Shown: positions 1 to 7,093 of the stretch, piece by piece
Layout of the letters: each line of letters starts with the position of its first letter
Numbering within the stretch: position 1 is the stretch's first letter
Assembly (NCBI GenBank): GCA_027492975.1
Contig: JAPUDS010000031.1
Location: 1 to 39,549 of the forward strand
From: Candidatus Saccharimonadota bacterium
GTDB lineage: Bacteria; Patescibacteriota; Saccharimonadia; Saccharimonadales; Saccharimonadaceae
Length of the DNA stretch: 39,549 bases
Direction of reading: 5' to 3'
Notes under the pieces: model-generated
Database searches by the model: none
The model's input: the letters and a program-made list of their open reading frames with translations, nothing else
Told to the model about the DNA's origin: nothing
Translations under genes and position numbers: made by a program

Positions 1-468
1 AGTAATGCTTTTGCGATCCAGGTGTGGGTAGATAGCCAGATGGACCCACCACAGCCCGGTCATGACGTATCGATCACCAATGTGGAGTTTCTCGTACGGG
101 AGGATTCCTTCAAGCTCGCGGACCACGTTCGTTCGGACGCTGAGATGTTTGGCGAAGGGTCGCAATATCTAAAAGACGCAAGGGTTTCTTTCGACGACGC
201 CAAAGTGATGAACGGTGCCATGTGGCAGCGTGCCTTTGGCGAGCACCTCGCTATCGATGATATGTTCCAGGCATTTTCACCAACCGGCAATAGCTTCCGG
301 ATCGCCCCGGCCTATACCGCCGAGGAGTGCCCCGATTGTCTCAGGGAACAGGATGCTAGGCGCGAAGTCCGGTTCGCAGTAGATGAGCAACGCGAGATCC
401 GTGCAGTTAAATTTGACCTAACTATCGACGGCGTCAAAAAAACCGTTGCCTATGCCACTGCTTGGTAG
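1..468 (+). CDS. C-terminal part of a secreted or membrane-anchored paralog (5' end outside window)
   Basis: The reading frame is open from base 1, and its first residues (SNAFAIQVW) align with the middle of the next gene (MDQFAISIW). This is therefore the 3' part of a longer gene whose start lies outside the window; the internal GTG at 22 is not the start. The remaining residues align with the C-terminal half of the 504-1358 protein. Shared landmarks are NVEFL/NIEFL, MWQRAFG/LWQRAFG, FSPTGNSFRIAPA/YSPSGNTFQIAPA, a CPDC/CPEC pair and AVKFDLTIDG/AIKFDLTVDG. No known family is recognised. The paired cysteines suggest a domain folded outside the cytoplasm. Confidence 0.75.
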   Translation, partial: SNAFAIQVWVDSQMDPPQPGHDVSITNVEFLVREDSFKLADHVRSDAEMFGEGSQYLKDARVSFDDAKVMNGAMWQRAFGEHLAIDDMFQAFSPTGNSFRIAPAYTAEECPDCLREQDARREVRFAVDEQREIRAVKFDLTIDGVKKTVAYATAW

Positions 469-503
469 GCTTGAAGTGTAAAATATAAGAAAGGTAGCCA
501 AAA

Positions 504-1358
504 ATGTTTCCCAACAATCCTCAACAACCAAACCAGCCTCCGGTAAACCCATATCAGGCGCAACCGCCAGTTATGTCATCACCTGAGCAGCCAAAAAGCA
601 AGAAGAAACTATTCATTGTAGGGATTATCATTGCCATTGTAGTCGTGGCAGGCGTACTCCTCTGGCTGTTAGTTTTCTCGAGCAAATCCGACTCTGATAG
701 TTCAACGCAAAAACAAGCAAATAGCGCTCAAAATTCTTCTGATCTTGGCAAGGATTGCGAGGGTAAGGCTCTCCCAGATGTTGGTCAGTGGCAGGAATAC
801 TTGGTGGCTCGGGCAGAAACTCAAACCGGCATAGTTTCATGCGGCGTTACGGTGGGTGATTTGCGAGCGACCGTTCACGATCTGTCGGCGATGGATCAGT
901 TTGCGATTTCTATCTGGCCGAAAGACTTTCCCGACCAGCCATACCCGGCTCACAAAGTGACGGTTAGCAACATAGAGTTCCTTATAGGCAACACTACTTT
1001 CAAAGTCTCGGAGCATCTCGTCTCAGATAGCCAGAGCGACTTTGCCCGTTATCTTGAAGACGCCAAAGGAATGTACAAGACCTACCAGGTCAATCAAGGT
1101 AAGTTGTGGCAGCGCGCGTTCGGTCGTGAACTGACCTTTGATGAGGTGTACCAGGCATATTCACCCAGTGGCAATACATTCCAGATCGCTCCTGCGTTCT
1201 CGGACGATGAATGCCCTGAGTGCAGCTGGAATTGGGACTCCAACCGCAATATTCGCTTTGAAATCGACAATCCAGAGCAAACGACTGTGCGTGCTATCAA
1301 GTTCGATCTAACTGTCGATGGCAAAACAAAGACCGTCGCATTTGCTGTCGCCCAGTAG
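504..1358 (+). CDS. membrane-anchored protein, paralog of preceding gene
   Basis: The 284-residue protein starts with about 33 proline-, asparagine- and glutamine-rich residues, then SKKKLF and one strongly hydrophobic segment (about residues 36-58). A Ser/Asp/Asn-rich linker leads to an extracytoplasmic domain of about 210 residues. This layout predicts a single-pass protein with the C-terminus outside. The domain has four cysteines, one pair in CPEC, and ends in the block shared with the upstream gene. An AAAGG ribosome-binding sequence lies 9 nt before the ATG. The 35-nt gap after the first paralog resembles the sequence after this gene, so the unit has been tandemly duplicated. Function is unknown; a surface or cell-contact role is only a guess. 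Confidence 0.8.
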   Translation: MFPNNPQQPNQPPVNPYQAQPPVMSSPEQPKSKKKLFIVGIIIAIVVVAGVLLWLLVFSSKSDSDSSTQKQANSAQNSSDLGKDCEGKALPDVGQWQEYLVARAETQTGIVSCGVTVGDLRATVHDLSAMDQFAISIWPKDFPDQPYPAHKVTVSNIEFLIGNTTFKVSEHLVSDSQSDFARYLEDAKGMYKTYQVNQGKLWQRAFGRELTFDEVYQAYSPSGNTFQIAPAFSDDECPECSWNWDSNRNIRFEIDNPEQTTVRAIKFDLTVDGKTKTVAFAVAQ

Positions 1359-1359
1359 G

Positions 1360-1428
1360 CTAAAACGTAAGATACGAGAAGGATATCCGATATTTCCAGA
1401 TGATCAACCAACGCCAAGCAACGCATAG
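1360..1428 (+). pseudogene. remnant of a third tandem paralog (start region only)
   Basis: After the stop at 1358 the sequence repeats the spacer and gene start seen after 468: GGCTAAAACGTAAGATACG here against GGCTTGAAGTGTAAAATAT there. It then reads ATA TTT CCA GAT GAT CAA CCA, that is IFPDDQPTPSNA followed by TAG at 1426-1428, where the intact gene reads MFPNNPQQPNQPP. The start codon has become ATA and the frame closes after 12 codons. The rest of 1429-1524 shows no further recognisable homology or gene. Confidence 0.5.
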
Positions 1429-1524
1429 CTGGGGCAACAACTTTTTCAACGGAGCAGGACTGGGTGAAGATTCTAATCTCAATTTTAGAACCAAAAATCC
1501 CGATACCATGGTCGGCAAAGACAG

Positions 1525-3150
1525 TCAGAAGGTGGTCGAGTTTGTTGACGCAACGAGATAACAATTTTGGAATGTATCTTTCCACCGCAGGGTATGTGCC
1601 TCGTTACTCTCTGTGAGACGTGAGATATGTTGCTCAAGCATTGCGACCGACTCGAGCGTAATATGATCATCAGTCAGCGCGGCGCTCAAGATGCTTTTCA
1701 CGAACTCAGGTTTTTCCTCGGCGCGACCTTCGTCAAATGTTAGTTCTGTTGCGTCCATAAGACCATCGATAAGCATCTGTGCGGGGTTATATTCTCGTAT
1801 TTTGGCCAGTGCATCGGGTTTGATATAGTCGGTGAGATAGTAGCCATTATAGCCAAGCGTTGCTCCGTAGCGACGACGCCAGTACGCACCTTTTTTATCT
1901 ATACTGGTGATTGTTTCAGGGTGATGCTGTAACTCATGAAGACCAGCAAGACGAAACCGTATGTACGCATCCATGGCTCGTTCCTTACTGCTATGCGGCA
2001 TATCGTCTCGGTTGCCCCAAAAAGCAATCTCATAGCCTTCATCCGCTTCACAATCAGGAATTAGCTCGCCGTGCAGCGGGCTGATCGGCGCAGGATATTG
2101 CGCGATGCGTTCATCAACGATAGCCACACGATCTTCAACAAGCATCTCGCTCACTGACTTGACGATAGATTTTTTATCGCCTGCAAACTTGATGCGCTCG
2201 GTCGGTTTCGTAAAATCATGCATCATCTCAGTAAAATGCTGCGGCACCGAACCGCCAAATATCACATTTACCACCGGGTCGCTAGCTGAAGCAGCAGGCT
2301 CTATGTTCCACTCGCTCCCGACAAGATCGAAACGAACACCACCCACCGTGCCCTTGGCGCGCAGCAGCGGGTTTGTGTCGTTGTGTACAAATGGTCTGAG
2401 CAACTGCTCAATGTGTTCAATCGTCACGCCTTGCTTCATCCTCAAAGATTTCGCACTCACGCCATGGTTGTGATGATGGTGCTCATGTCCGTGCCCTTCA
2501 CACTCACATATCATCGGCAATATATCCCGGCCAAAACGAAGTTGTCGCTCCACACCTCGCAGTTTGGCGAGAATCTCGAAATAGTCCGTCGAGCCAGGTT
2601 TTATCAGCTTGACCGAAACATTTTCGGGCAGCGGCGGCAGTTGTTTGAGGACCGACTCCATGACCACAACCTCGTCTTCTTCGTTCGGGATATGCGTAAT
2701 ACCGATGACATCAGCAACCGATAACTGGCTCGGCAACACCTGCCACTTTAGATCACGTGATACCGTCTGGGCATTCGTAAGTGTCAAAATGGAGAGGTCA
2801 AACCCACTCGAGCGCACCACATCAGCAATTTCCGTCCCCGGCGCAATGCCAGTCGGCTCGATAAATAGTACGTTGACGCCCGCATCATGCACTTTTTCCA
2901 GCGCTTCCTGGAACTGTGTCACGTCGCTGCAGCCGATGCACCCGGCCGTCAGTGGGATGATCTTTTCGCTCCGATTTGCCGGGTGATCCCAAATGCGCCC
3001 AGCATCGATGTTACTTTCTCCAACGTCATTGACCACCACAGCGTAGCTATCGCTGAGCGGCACATGTTCGATCAGTCGGTTGAGTGTTGTTGTTTTGCCG
3101 GACCCCAGGGGCCCAAGCACAGAGATGACTTCAAAGTTTTCTCGGCTCAT
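1525..3150 (-). CDS. COG0523-family (CobW/ZNG1-like) GTPase, putative zinc metallochaperone
   Basis: The N-terminal 200 residues form a SIMIBI-type G domain with the Walker A motif GPLGSGKTTTLN. The metal motif usually written CxCC appears as GCIGC, so one cysteine is missing. A CECEGHGHEHHHHNHG stretch near residue 220 is a probable metal-binding loop, and a CobW C-terminal-like region follows. COG0523 proteins use GTP hydrolysis to deliver zinc or other metals to client proteins, and members are often Zur-regulated. At 541 residues it is longer than the usual 300-400; the last 200 residues are unassigned. The ATG at 3150 is preferred over the GTG at 3153 because AGGAG lies 8 nt upstream. 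It follows the SDR-like gene by 3 nt and is probably cotranscribed with it. Confidence 0.85.
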   Translation of the reverse strand: MSRENFEVISVLGPLGSGKTTTLNRLIEHVPLSDSYAVVVNDVGESNIDAGRIWDHPANRSEKIIPLTAGCIGCSDVTQFQEALEKVHDAGVNVLFIEPTGIAPGTEIADVVRSSGFDLSILTLTNAQTVSRDLKWQVLPSQLSVADVIGITHIPNEEDEVVVMESVLKQLPPLPENVSVKLIKPGSTDYFEILAKLRGVERQLRFGRDILPMICECEGHGHEHHHHNHGVSAKSLRMKQGVTIEHIEQLLRPFVHNDTNPLLRAKGTVGGVRFDLVGSEWNIEPAASASDPVVNVIFGGSVPQHFTEMMHDFTKPTERIKFAGDKKSIVKSVSEMLVEDRVAIVDERIAQYPAPISPLHGELIPDCEADEGYEIAFWGNRDDMPHSSKERAMDAYIRFRLAGLHELQHHPETITSIDKKGAYWRRRYGATLGYNGYYLTDYIKPDALAKIREYNPAQMLIDGLMDATELTFDEGRAEEKPEFVKSILSAALTDDHITLESVAMLEQHISRLTESNEAHTLRWKDTFQNCYLVASTNSTTF

Positions 3151-3153
3151 CAC

Positions 3154-4026
3154 TTACGCTCCTAGGTGCGGAAATTGCCCGTACGGCAGCAGGACGATCT
3201 CGCGGACATTACAGTTAGCATCAAGAGTATATTTCGCGGCATCACCGATTTGTTCAGCGGTAAACAGCGGATATGTCTCGGCTGTCGGGTGATACCCCAA
3301 ATTTTTCGTAACTTCAACAGCCGTCTCGAGACTAAAATCATTGTCAAAAAACCCGGTGTCAGTGCTGCCCGGCATAATTTCGGTCACAAAAATGTTTTCC
3401 GGCGTCAGATCGAGAGCGATAGTGCGGATCAGGCCGTGTCCCGCACCCTTTTGCGCAACATCAAGCCCGAGCATTTGTTTGGCTCGAACCGCTGCGGCGG
3501 CCGAGATGAAGACGACTTTGCTGATCGGTTGATCGGCAAAAATTTCTGCTCGTTTCATGGCCTGGAGTAGGTTTATGAGAGTCACACAATTGTTCGCAAC
3601 GAGATCCGGCAAAGCTTCAGCGCGAAGGTCCCATGTGTGCGCGAGTAGGCTATCGTTTGGCAGCGGTGTTTTGGTGTCCGACGCGCCGCCATAGTGAACG
3701 AGATGGACGGGTAGCCCCAGTTTTTCTTTGAGTTTCAGGATCTCATCGACAAATGCCGCGACCTCATCTTGTTGAAGCAAATCGACTTCGTGGAATCGAT
3801 CTGCCATCAGGCCGCACTCGGTCTCAAGTATCGGCGCGTCGTTCTTTGAGTATCCGCACGCGATAATCTCATAGTCTTTACTGAGCTGGTGAACGGCCCC
3901 TGCGGCGGCGTTCATTTTGTACTTACGACCATCTTTTTCGAGATAGGTGACGATCTGACCACCGGTAAACTCCCTTTTTAGTGCCGAGAGTTTTACTCCC
4001 GTTATGACGACGATAGCTTTTTTCAT
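3154..4026 (-). CDS. short-chain dehydrogenase/reductase-like protein, probably Zur-regulated
   Basis: The 290-residue protein has a Rossmann-like SDR layout: an N-terminal beta strand (AIVVITG), an NNCVTLINLL helix matching the SDR NAG region, VVFISAAAAV matching the strand with the catalytic serine, and a PGSTDTGFF segment matching PGxxxT. The cofactor glycine motif is atypical, and the tyrosine of YxxxK is not obvious (GLDVAQK stands at that place). It may therefore be a degenerate SDR. The start at 4026 (MKKAIVV) is chosen because upstream in-frame codons run through the operator region and overlap zur. It is the first gene of a leftward pair with the COG0523 GTPase. Confidence 0.7.
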   Translation of the reverse strand: MKKAIVVITGVKLSALKREFTGGQIVTYLEKDGRKYKMNAAAGAVHQLSKDYEIIACGYSKNDAPILETECGLMADRFHEVDLLQQDEVAAFVDEILKLKEKLGLPVHLVHYGGASDTKTPLPNDSLLAHTWDLRAEALPDLVANNCVTLINLLQAMKRAEIFADQPISKVVFISAAAAVRAKQMLGLDVAQKGAGHGLIRTIALDLTPENIFVTEIMPGSTDTGFFDNDFSLETAVEVTKNLGYHPTAETYPLFTAEQIGDAAKYTLDANCNVREIVLLPYGQFPHLGA

Positions 4027-4054
4027 GGATTCCAGTGTAGAACTATGAGTATTT

Positions 4055-4102
4055 AAATTGCAAAATTGTTGCAATTTGTGATATGGTATTGCAACAATGC
4101 AA
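4055..4102. promoter_or_regulatory. divergent operator region of the Zur-type module
   Basis: A perfect palindrome with 9-bp arms AAATTGCAA (4055-4063) and TTGCAATTT (4069-4077) is separated by 5 bp. A second, shorter site, TTGCA-N4-TGCAA (4089-4102), covers the ATG of the regulator at 4097. Fur-family operators are AT-rich inverted repeats of about this size. The position between divergent genes implies control of both the SDR/GTPase pair and the regulator itself. A leftward promoter can be read as TTGCAA-18-TACACT ending near 4034. Confidence 0.65.
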
Positions 4103-4525
4103 GAAGCGCTAAAAACATTCAAATCCATACTGCGTAAGAACAACGACCACGTGACACATGCCCGGCAGCGAGTGTTTGCGACCCTGTATGGCAAAGGTCC
4201 TCAGAGCATGAGCGAGTTACACAAGATGCTTGGATGCGAAATCAACCGCACGAGTATCTACAGGGTGGTAGAGTTGTTCGAACAGCGCGGCATCGTTCGT
4301 CGGATACAGATAGGCTGGAAGTATAAAGTTGAGTTGTCGGAGGTATTTGTAGCGCATCACCACCACATCAGTTGTCTGTCGTGCGGGCGGGTATTTGCTA
4401 TAAAAGAAGATGAACGGATAGAGCTGCTGATCGCGGAGATTGCGCGAAAAAACCACATCAGCCATCCAGTACATCAACTCGAGATTCAGGGCTACTGTCG
4501 GCAGTGTGCCGGTAAATTATCATGA
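4097..4525 (+). CDS. zur: Fur/Zur-family metal-responsive repressor
   Basis: The 142-residue protein has the Fur fold. A winged helix occupies about residues 1-80 (ARQRVFATL...NRTSIYRVVELFEQRGIVRR). A dimerisation domain follows with the HHHHISCLSCG metal region and a second cysteine pair, YCRQC, giving the two CxxC motifs of the structural zinc site. The general call Fur family is firm. Zur is preferred over Fur or PerR because of the divergent COG0523 metallochaperone, a classic Zur target. The start codon lies inside the second palindrome, which implies tight autoregulation and a very short leader. Confidence 0.85.
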   Translation: MQEALKTFKSILRKNNDHVTHARQRVFATLYGKGPQSMSELHKMLGCEINRTSIYRVVELFEQRGIVRRIQIGWKYKVELSEVFVAHHHHISCLSCGRVFAIKEDERIELLIAEIARKNHISHPVHQLEIQGYCRQCAGKLS

Positions 4526-4527
4526 CG

Positions 4528-4591
4528 AACCCCGCCTGATCCCGGAGGACCAGAGCGGGGCTCCTAGGGTCAACTCGACGGGGGCGGGGTT
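4528..4591. terminator. convergent inverted repeat between zur and leftward small genes
   Basis: AACCCCGCC (4528-4536) pairs perfectly with GGCGGGGTT (4583-4591); an inner CCCCGC/GCGGGG (4530-4535, 4555-4560) alternative also exists. It sits between two convergent stop codons. A good U-tract is lacking on either side, so intrinsic termination is plausible but unproven. Confidence 0.45.
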
Positions 4592-4892
4592 ACTTTGGGG
4601 CGTGCTCTTGGCCGCTTGCGTTGCTGTCGTTGAAGACATGAATCAAGAGACGCCACTGGCCGGCAGGATCAGGGAAGGGTATGAAGACAGAGACCTGGCG
4701 ATAGTATTGAGAGGTATTCACCTCCTTTGTAACTAGTGCAGCAAGCGCATCACGCGCGCTCTCGGTCCAATCACCGTCAACGCCGAACGCAAGAACAACG
4801 TTTTTGACGTGCGTTCCCGAGCAGAACACACGCCTTACTTCCCGGATGACCCTTTCTGCAAAAACAGGATCTACTTCCGAAATTACACGCAT
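4590..4892 (-). CDS. hypothetical small protein (100 aa), last gene of leftward unit
   Basis: The ORF begins MRVISEVDPVFAERVIREVRR and ends NDSNASGQEHAPK; it has one cysteine and no membrane segment. Coding is supported by strong third-position bias (GTC, CTC, GAG rather than the A/T-ending codons common around it) and by the start codon ATG overlapping the stop of the preceding frame (TGATG at 4894-4890), a classic translational coupling. The family is not recognised. A cytoplasmic alpha/beta protein is likely. Confidence 0.55.
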   Translation of the reverse strand: MRVISEVDPVFAERVIREVRRVFCSGTHVKNVVLAFGVDGDWTESARDALAALVTKEVNTSQYYRQVSVFIPFPDPAGQWRLLIHVFNDSNASGQEHAPK

Positions 4893-5080
4893 CACATCTT
4901 CCTTTCTCGAAAGCCAACTTGACGAGGTAGGTAGGCTGGTTCGGCGTGAATACTGGCATCATAGCTTCTGCCGTCGTCCACATAGTAGCTCCAGATCCTG
5001 TGGGCCGGGTACATGGTCTCGAGGCAGTCGACGACGATCTCGGCTAGATCTTCGAAAGGGTCACATGGGCCCCTTGTAGC
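4892..5080 (-). CDS. hypothetical small ORF without start codon; probable 3' half of a frameshifted gene
   Basis: This frame opens after an in-frame stop at 5081-5083 and reads DPFEDLAEIVVDCLETMYP and AHRIWSYYVDDGRSYDASIH with coding-like third-position bias. No ATG or GTG exists before the internal Met at about residue 23. It overlaps the end of the 5241-5044 ORF in the -1 frame; joining the two at about 5067 gives one continuous plausible protein (LGYFELQGAHV then DPFEDLAEIV). It is either the 3' half of a frameshifted gene, a product of recoding, or a sequencing indel. Its stop overlaps the next start. Confidence 0.45.
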   Translation of the reverse strand, partial: ATRGPCDPFEDLAEIVVDCLETMYPAHRIWSYYVDDGRSYDASIHAEPAYLPRQVGFRERKM

Positions 5081-5241
5081 TCAAAGTATCCGAGCCTCCA
5101 TGTTGCCGTCTGCGATCCCGATTCGAGCTGCTCCTGGATCGCACTAATGGCGATAGGAACAAAGCTGAAGATGCGTTCGGTACGCTCGAGCAATCTCTGG
5201 CGATGCTGCATGAGGATCTCATATGGAATCGGGACTGACAT
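5044..5241 (-). CDS. hypothetical small protein (65 aa), first ORF of leftward unit
   Basis: The ORF reads MSVPIPYEILMQHRQRLLER and continues through an Arg/Glu-rich helix to a beta-like segment WRLGYFELQGAHV, ending at TAG 5046-5044. An AGAGGA Shine-Dalgarno lies 8 nt upstream, and a good leftward promoter at 5282-5310 leaves a leader of about 35-40 nt. The last seven or so codons overlap the following -1 frame, which carries a better continuation of the protein. No family is recognised. Confidence 0.55.
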   Translation of the reverse strand: MSVPIPYEILMQHRQRLLERTERIFSFVPIAISAIQEQLESGSQTATWRLGYFELQGAHVTLSKI

Positions 5242-5270
5242 GACTCATTCCTCTCTTGAAAGGTACTCCT

Positions 5271-5310
5271 ACTTGAGCTCAAGTGTAGCTGAAACGATGA
5301 CGATTTACAA
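5271..5310 (-). promoter_or_regulatory. leftward promoter with overlapping 14-bp palindrome
   Basis: Read leftward, TTGTAA (5310-5305), 17 bp, TACACT (5287-5282). The perfect palindrome ACTTGAGCTCAAGT at 5271-5284 overlaps the -10 box and probable start site, the position expected of a repressor operator. The -35 box coincides with that of a rightward promoter for rpsJ. Confidence 0.5.
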
Positions 5311-5332
5311 GCATACGTGAATATGCTACAGT
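5304..5332 (+). promoter_or_regulatory. candidate rpsJ promoter
   Basis: TTTACA (5304-5309), 17 bp, TACAGT (5327-5332), giving an rpsJ leader of about 150 nt. Another -10-like sequence, TATTATAAG, follows at about 5340. The -35 box is shared back-to-back with the leftward promoter, so the two could compete for polymerase. Apart from these boxes the stretch 5333-5492 shows no clear element. Confidence 0.4.
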
Positions 5333-5492
5333 AGTCAGCGTATTATAAGTCGTTCCGAGAACTGGGCGTGACGTGACAAGATACGGTTCATACACAGGTT
5401 ACGGAGCATAACACGAGTATGAGTGCTGCTAGTTTGCTAGAAATCCCTTTCTACTTACTGCTTTTCACTTACTACTCAAAGGAGATTACTGT

Positions 5493-5813
5493 ATGGCAGA
5501 TCAACCTGCAGCGCCACGGATTCGCATCCGTTTGAAGGCCTATGACCACAAAGTCATCGACCAGTCCGCAAAACAAATCATTGACACGGCGCTCCGCACT
5601 GGTGCGCAGATCGCTGGTCCGGTACCGCTACCAACGCGCCGCAGCACGTTTACGGTCGTCAAAAGCCCGCATGTCTACAAAAAGGGCGGCGAGGCGTTCG
5701 AGATGCGCGTTCACAAACGGCTTATCGACATTATCGGTGCAACGCCGAAGACTATTGACAGCTTGCAGAACCTCAGCCTTCCTGCTGGGTGCGACGCTGA
5801 AATTCGAATGTAA
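5493..5813 (+). CDS. rpsJ: 30S ribosomal protein S10
   Basis: The 106-residue protein matches S10 throughout: [40 protein letters not shown] and [13 protein letters not shown]10 sits in the 30S head and is also the NusE subunit of antitermination complexes. AAAGGAG lies 8 nt before the ATG. In most bacteria rpsJ is the first gene of the rplC-containing operon. Here it has its own terminator and is separated from rplC by 5.7 kb, so it is a transcription unit of its own. Confidence 0.98.
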   Translation: MADQPAAPRIRIRLKAYDHKVIDQSAKQIIDTALRTGAQIAGPVPLPTRRSTFTVVKSPHVYKKGGEAFEMRVHKRLIDIIGATPKTIDSLQNLSLPAGCDAEIRM

Positions 5814-5836
5814 TAAAAGATTACAGTCTATAACAG

Positions 5837-5865
5837 ACAGCCGACAGAATATGCCGGCTGTTTTT
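5837..5865 (+). terminator. intrinsic terminator after rpsJ
   Basis: ACAGCCG (5837-5843) and CGGCTGT (5855-5861) form a 7-bp stem followed by TTTTTG, 23 nt after the rpsJ stop. Confidence 0.85.
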
Positions 5866-5884
5866 GTGTTATGCTAAAGAAAGA

Positions 5885-7093
5885 ATGGCAGAGAAATCTA
5901 AAATAACGAGTAAAAAGAAATGGCTTCTTGCTGCGCTGGTTCTTTTTGGAGTTGGAGGAATTTCCGCTGGTGTTTGGTGGTTCTGGGCTCGGAGTGGCCA
6001 ACAAGAACAGGTTTTTTCGCCAGCCGTAACTGAAGTAAAGCCAGAGGAAAAGCCAGAAACCATCATTCGTCTCGCTATGATGGGTGATATGCTGGCGCAT
6101 GACAGTGTCAACGCGCAGGCGAAAACAGCAACTGGCTATGACTACACGCCGTATTTCACAAAGATCCGACCTTTGTATAAGGATGCTGACGTCGTATTTT
6201 GTAACCCTGAAACTCCGGTCGCAGGAGACGCACTTGGCATCAGTGGCTATCCAACGTTTAATGCGCCAAGTGCATTTGCGCGTGATCTCGTACAAGGTGC
6301 TGGCTGCAATGTTATAAATCTTGCATCAAACCACCAAAGTGACAAGGGGCAGGCTGGTATAGATGCGTCGCTAGCGGTCTGGAAAAACCTAAAGCCCTAT
6401 GCGTATAACGGTATGAATTCGTCGACTGACGAACAAAATACAGTGGCGTACTTTACGGTCAAGGGTGTAAAGATCGCGTTCGTCGCGTTTATGGACTTTA
6501 GTAACGCATCGCCGCCACATGCGTACAGTGTCAACACGTACCACAGTGCGGCGCTCGTGCAGAAATTGATAGCTGAGGCAAAACAGAACGCTCAAGTAGT
6601 ACTCGTCTCGGCTCACTGGGGCACTGAAGATTCAAACGACGTTACTGCCGACCAAAAAGCAGCCGCTCAACTGTTCGTAGATGCTGGAGCGACCATCGTT
6701 ATCGGCACGGGTCCGCATGTTGAGCAAGCAGTGGCCTGGCTAAAGAGTAGTGATGGCCGCGACGTGCCAGTTTGGTACTCCATAGGCAACATGCTTTCGA
6801 GCCAGCTAGGAATAAACGGACTGACGAGCGGAGTAGCGCTGTCGGATATCGACGTGTCATCTGGAAAACCAGTCGTAAAAAATCTAGCATTTGCCCCAAC
6901 ATTTATGTCGTACGATTGGCCAGCGGCAGACAAGGCTGCAGGGCGGCTTCTTACGCGCAATAATTTAGTATTACAGCCGCTGAGCGATGCCGAATCTGCT
7001 ATCCAGTCGATGTTTGGTTCTTCGGTTGCTGAACGGCGTGCGTATCTCGAACGGGTACTTGACGCTGCTAGCGCTGGCGTTACTGTGCTGTAA
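5885..7093 (+). CDS. CapA/PgsA-type poly-gamma-glutamate or capsule synthesis protein family
   Basis: The 402-residue protein has a cytoplasmic KSKITSKKK start, one membrane anchor (about residues 13-32) and an extracytoplasmic PGA_cap domain of the metallophosphoesterase superfamily. Motifs in order are LAMMGDMLAHDS, FCNPETPVAG, NLASNHQSDKG, VVLVSAHWGTED, VIGTGPHVEQAV and PVWYSIGNML. The family is named for poly-gamma-glutamate capsule genes, but many members act on unknown surface polymers; no PgsB or PgsC partner is visible here. The ATG at 5885 is preferred over an in-frame ATG at 5864 inside the terminator. A TATGCT box at 5871-5876 would make the mRNA nearly leaderless. Its end overlaps the convergent VanY gene by 14 bp. 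Confidence 0.85.
   Translation: MAEKSKITSKKKWLLAALVLFGVGGISAGVWWFWARSGQQEQVFSPAVTEVKPEEKPETIIRLAMMGDMLAHDSVNAQAKTATGYDYTPYFTKIRPLYKDADVVFCNPETPVAGDALGISGYPTFNAPSAFARDLVQGAGCNVINLASNHQSDKGQAGIDASLAVWKNLKPYAYNGMNSSTDEQNTVAYFTVKGVKIAFVAFMDFSNASPPHAYSVNTYHSAALVQKLIAEAKQNAQVVLVSAHWGTEDSNDVTADQKAAAQLFVDAGATIVIGTGPHVEQAVAWLKSSDGRDVPVWYSIGNMLSSQLGINGLTSGVALSDIDVSSGKPVVKNLAFAPTFMSYDWPAADKAAGRLLTRNNLVLQPLSDAESAIQSMFGSSVAERRAYLERVLDAASAGVTVL

Noticed and set aside
4027-4194. N-terminal extension of the SDR-like gene to 4194
   Set aside because: It would run through the palindromic operators and overlap the first codons of zur; the family-like start MKKAIVVITG is at 4026.
5046-5080. Programmed -1 frameshifting at a slippery heptamer
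   Set aside because: No X-XXY-YYZ heptamer in the right frame is present in the overlap.
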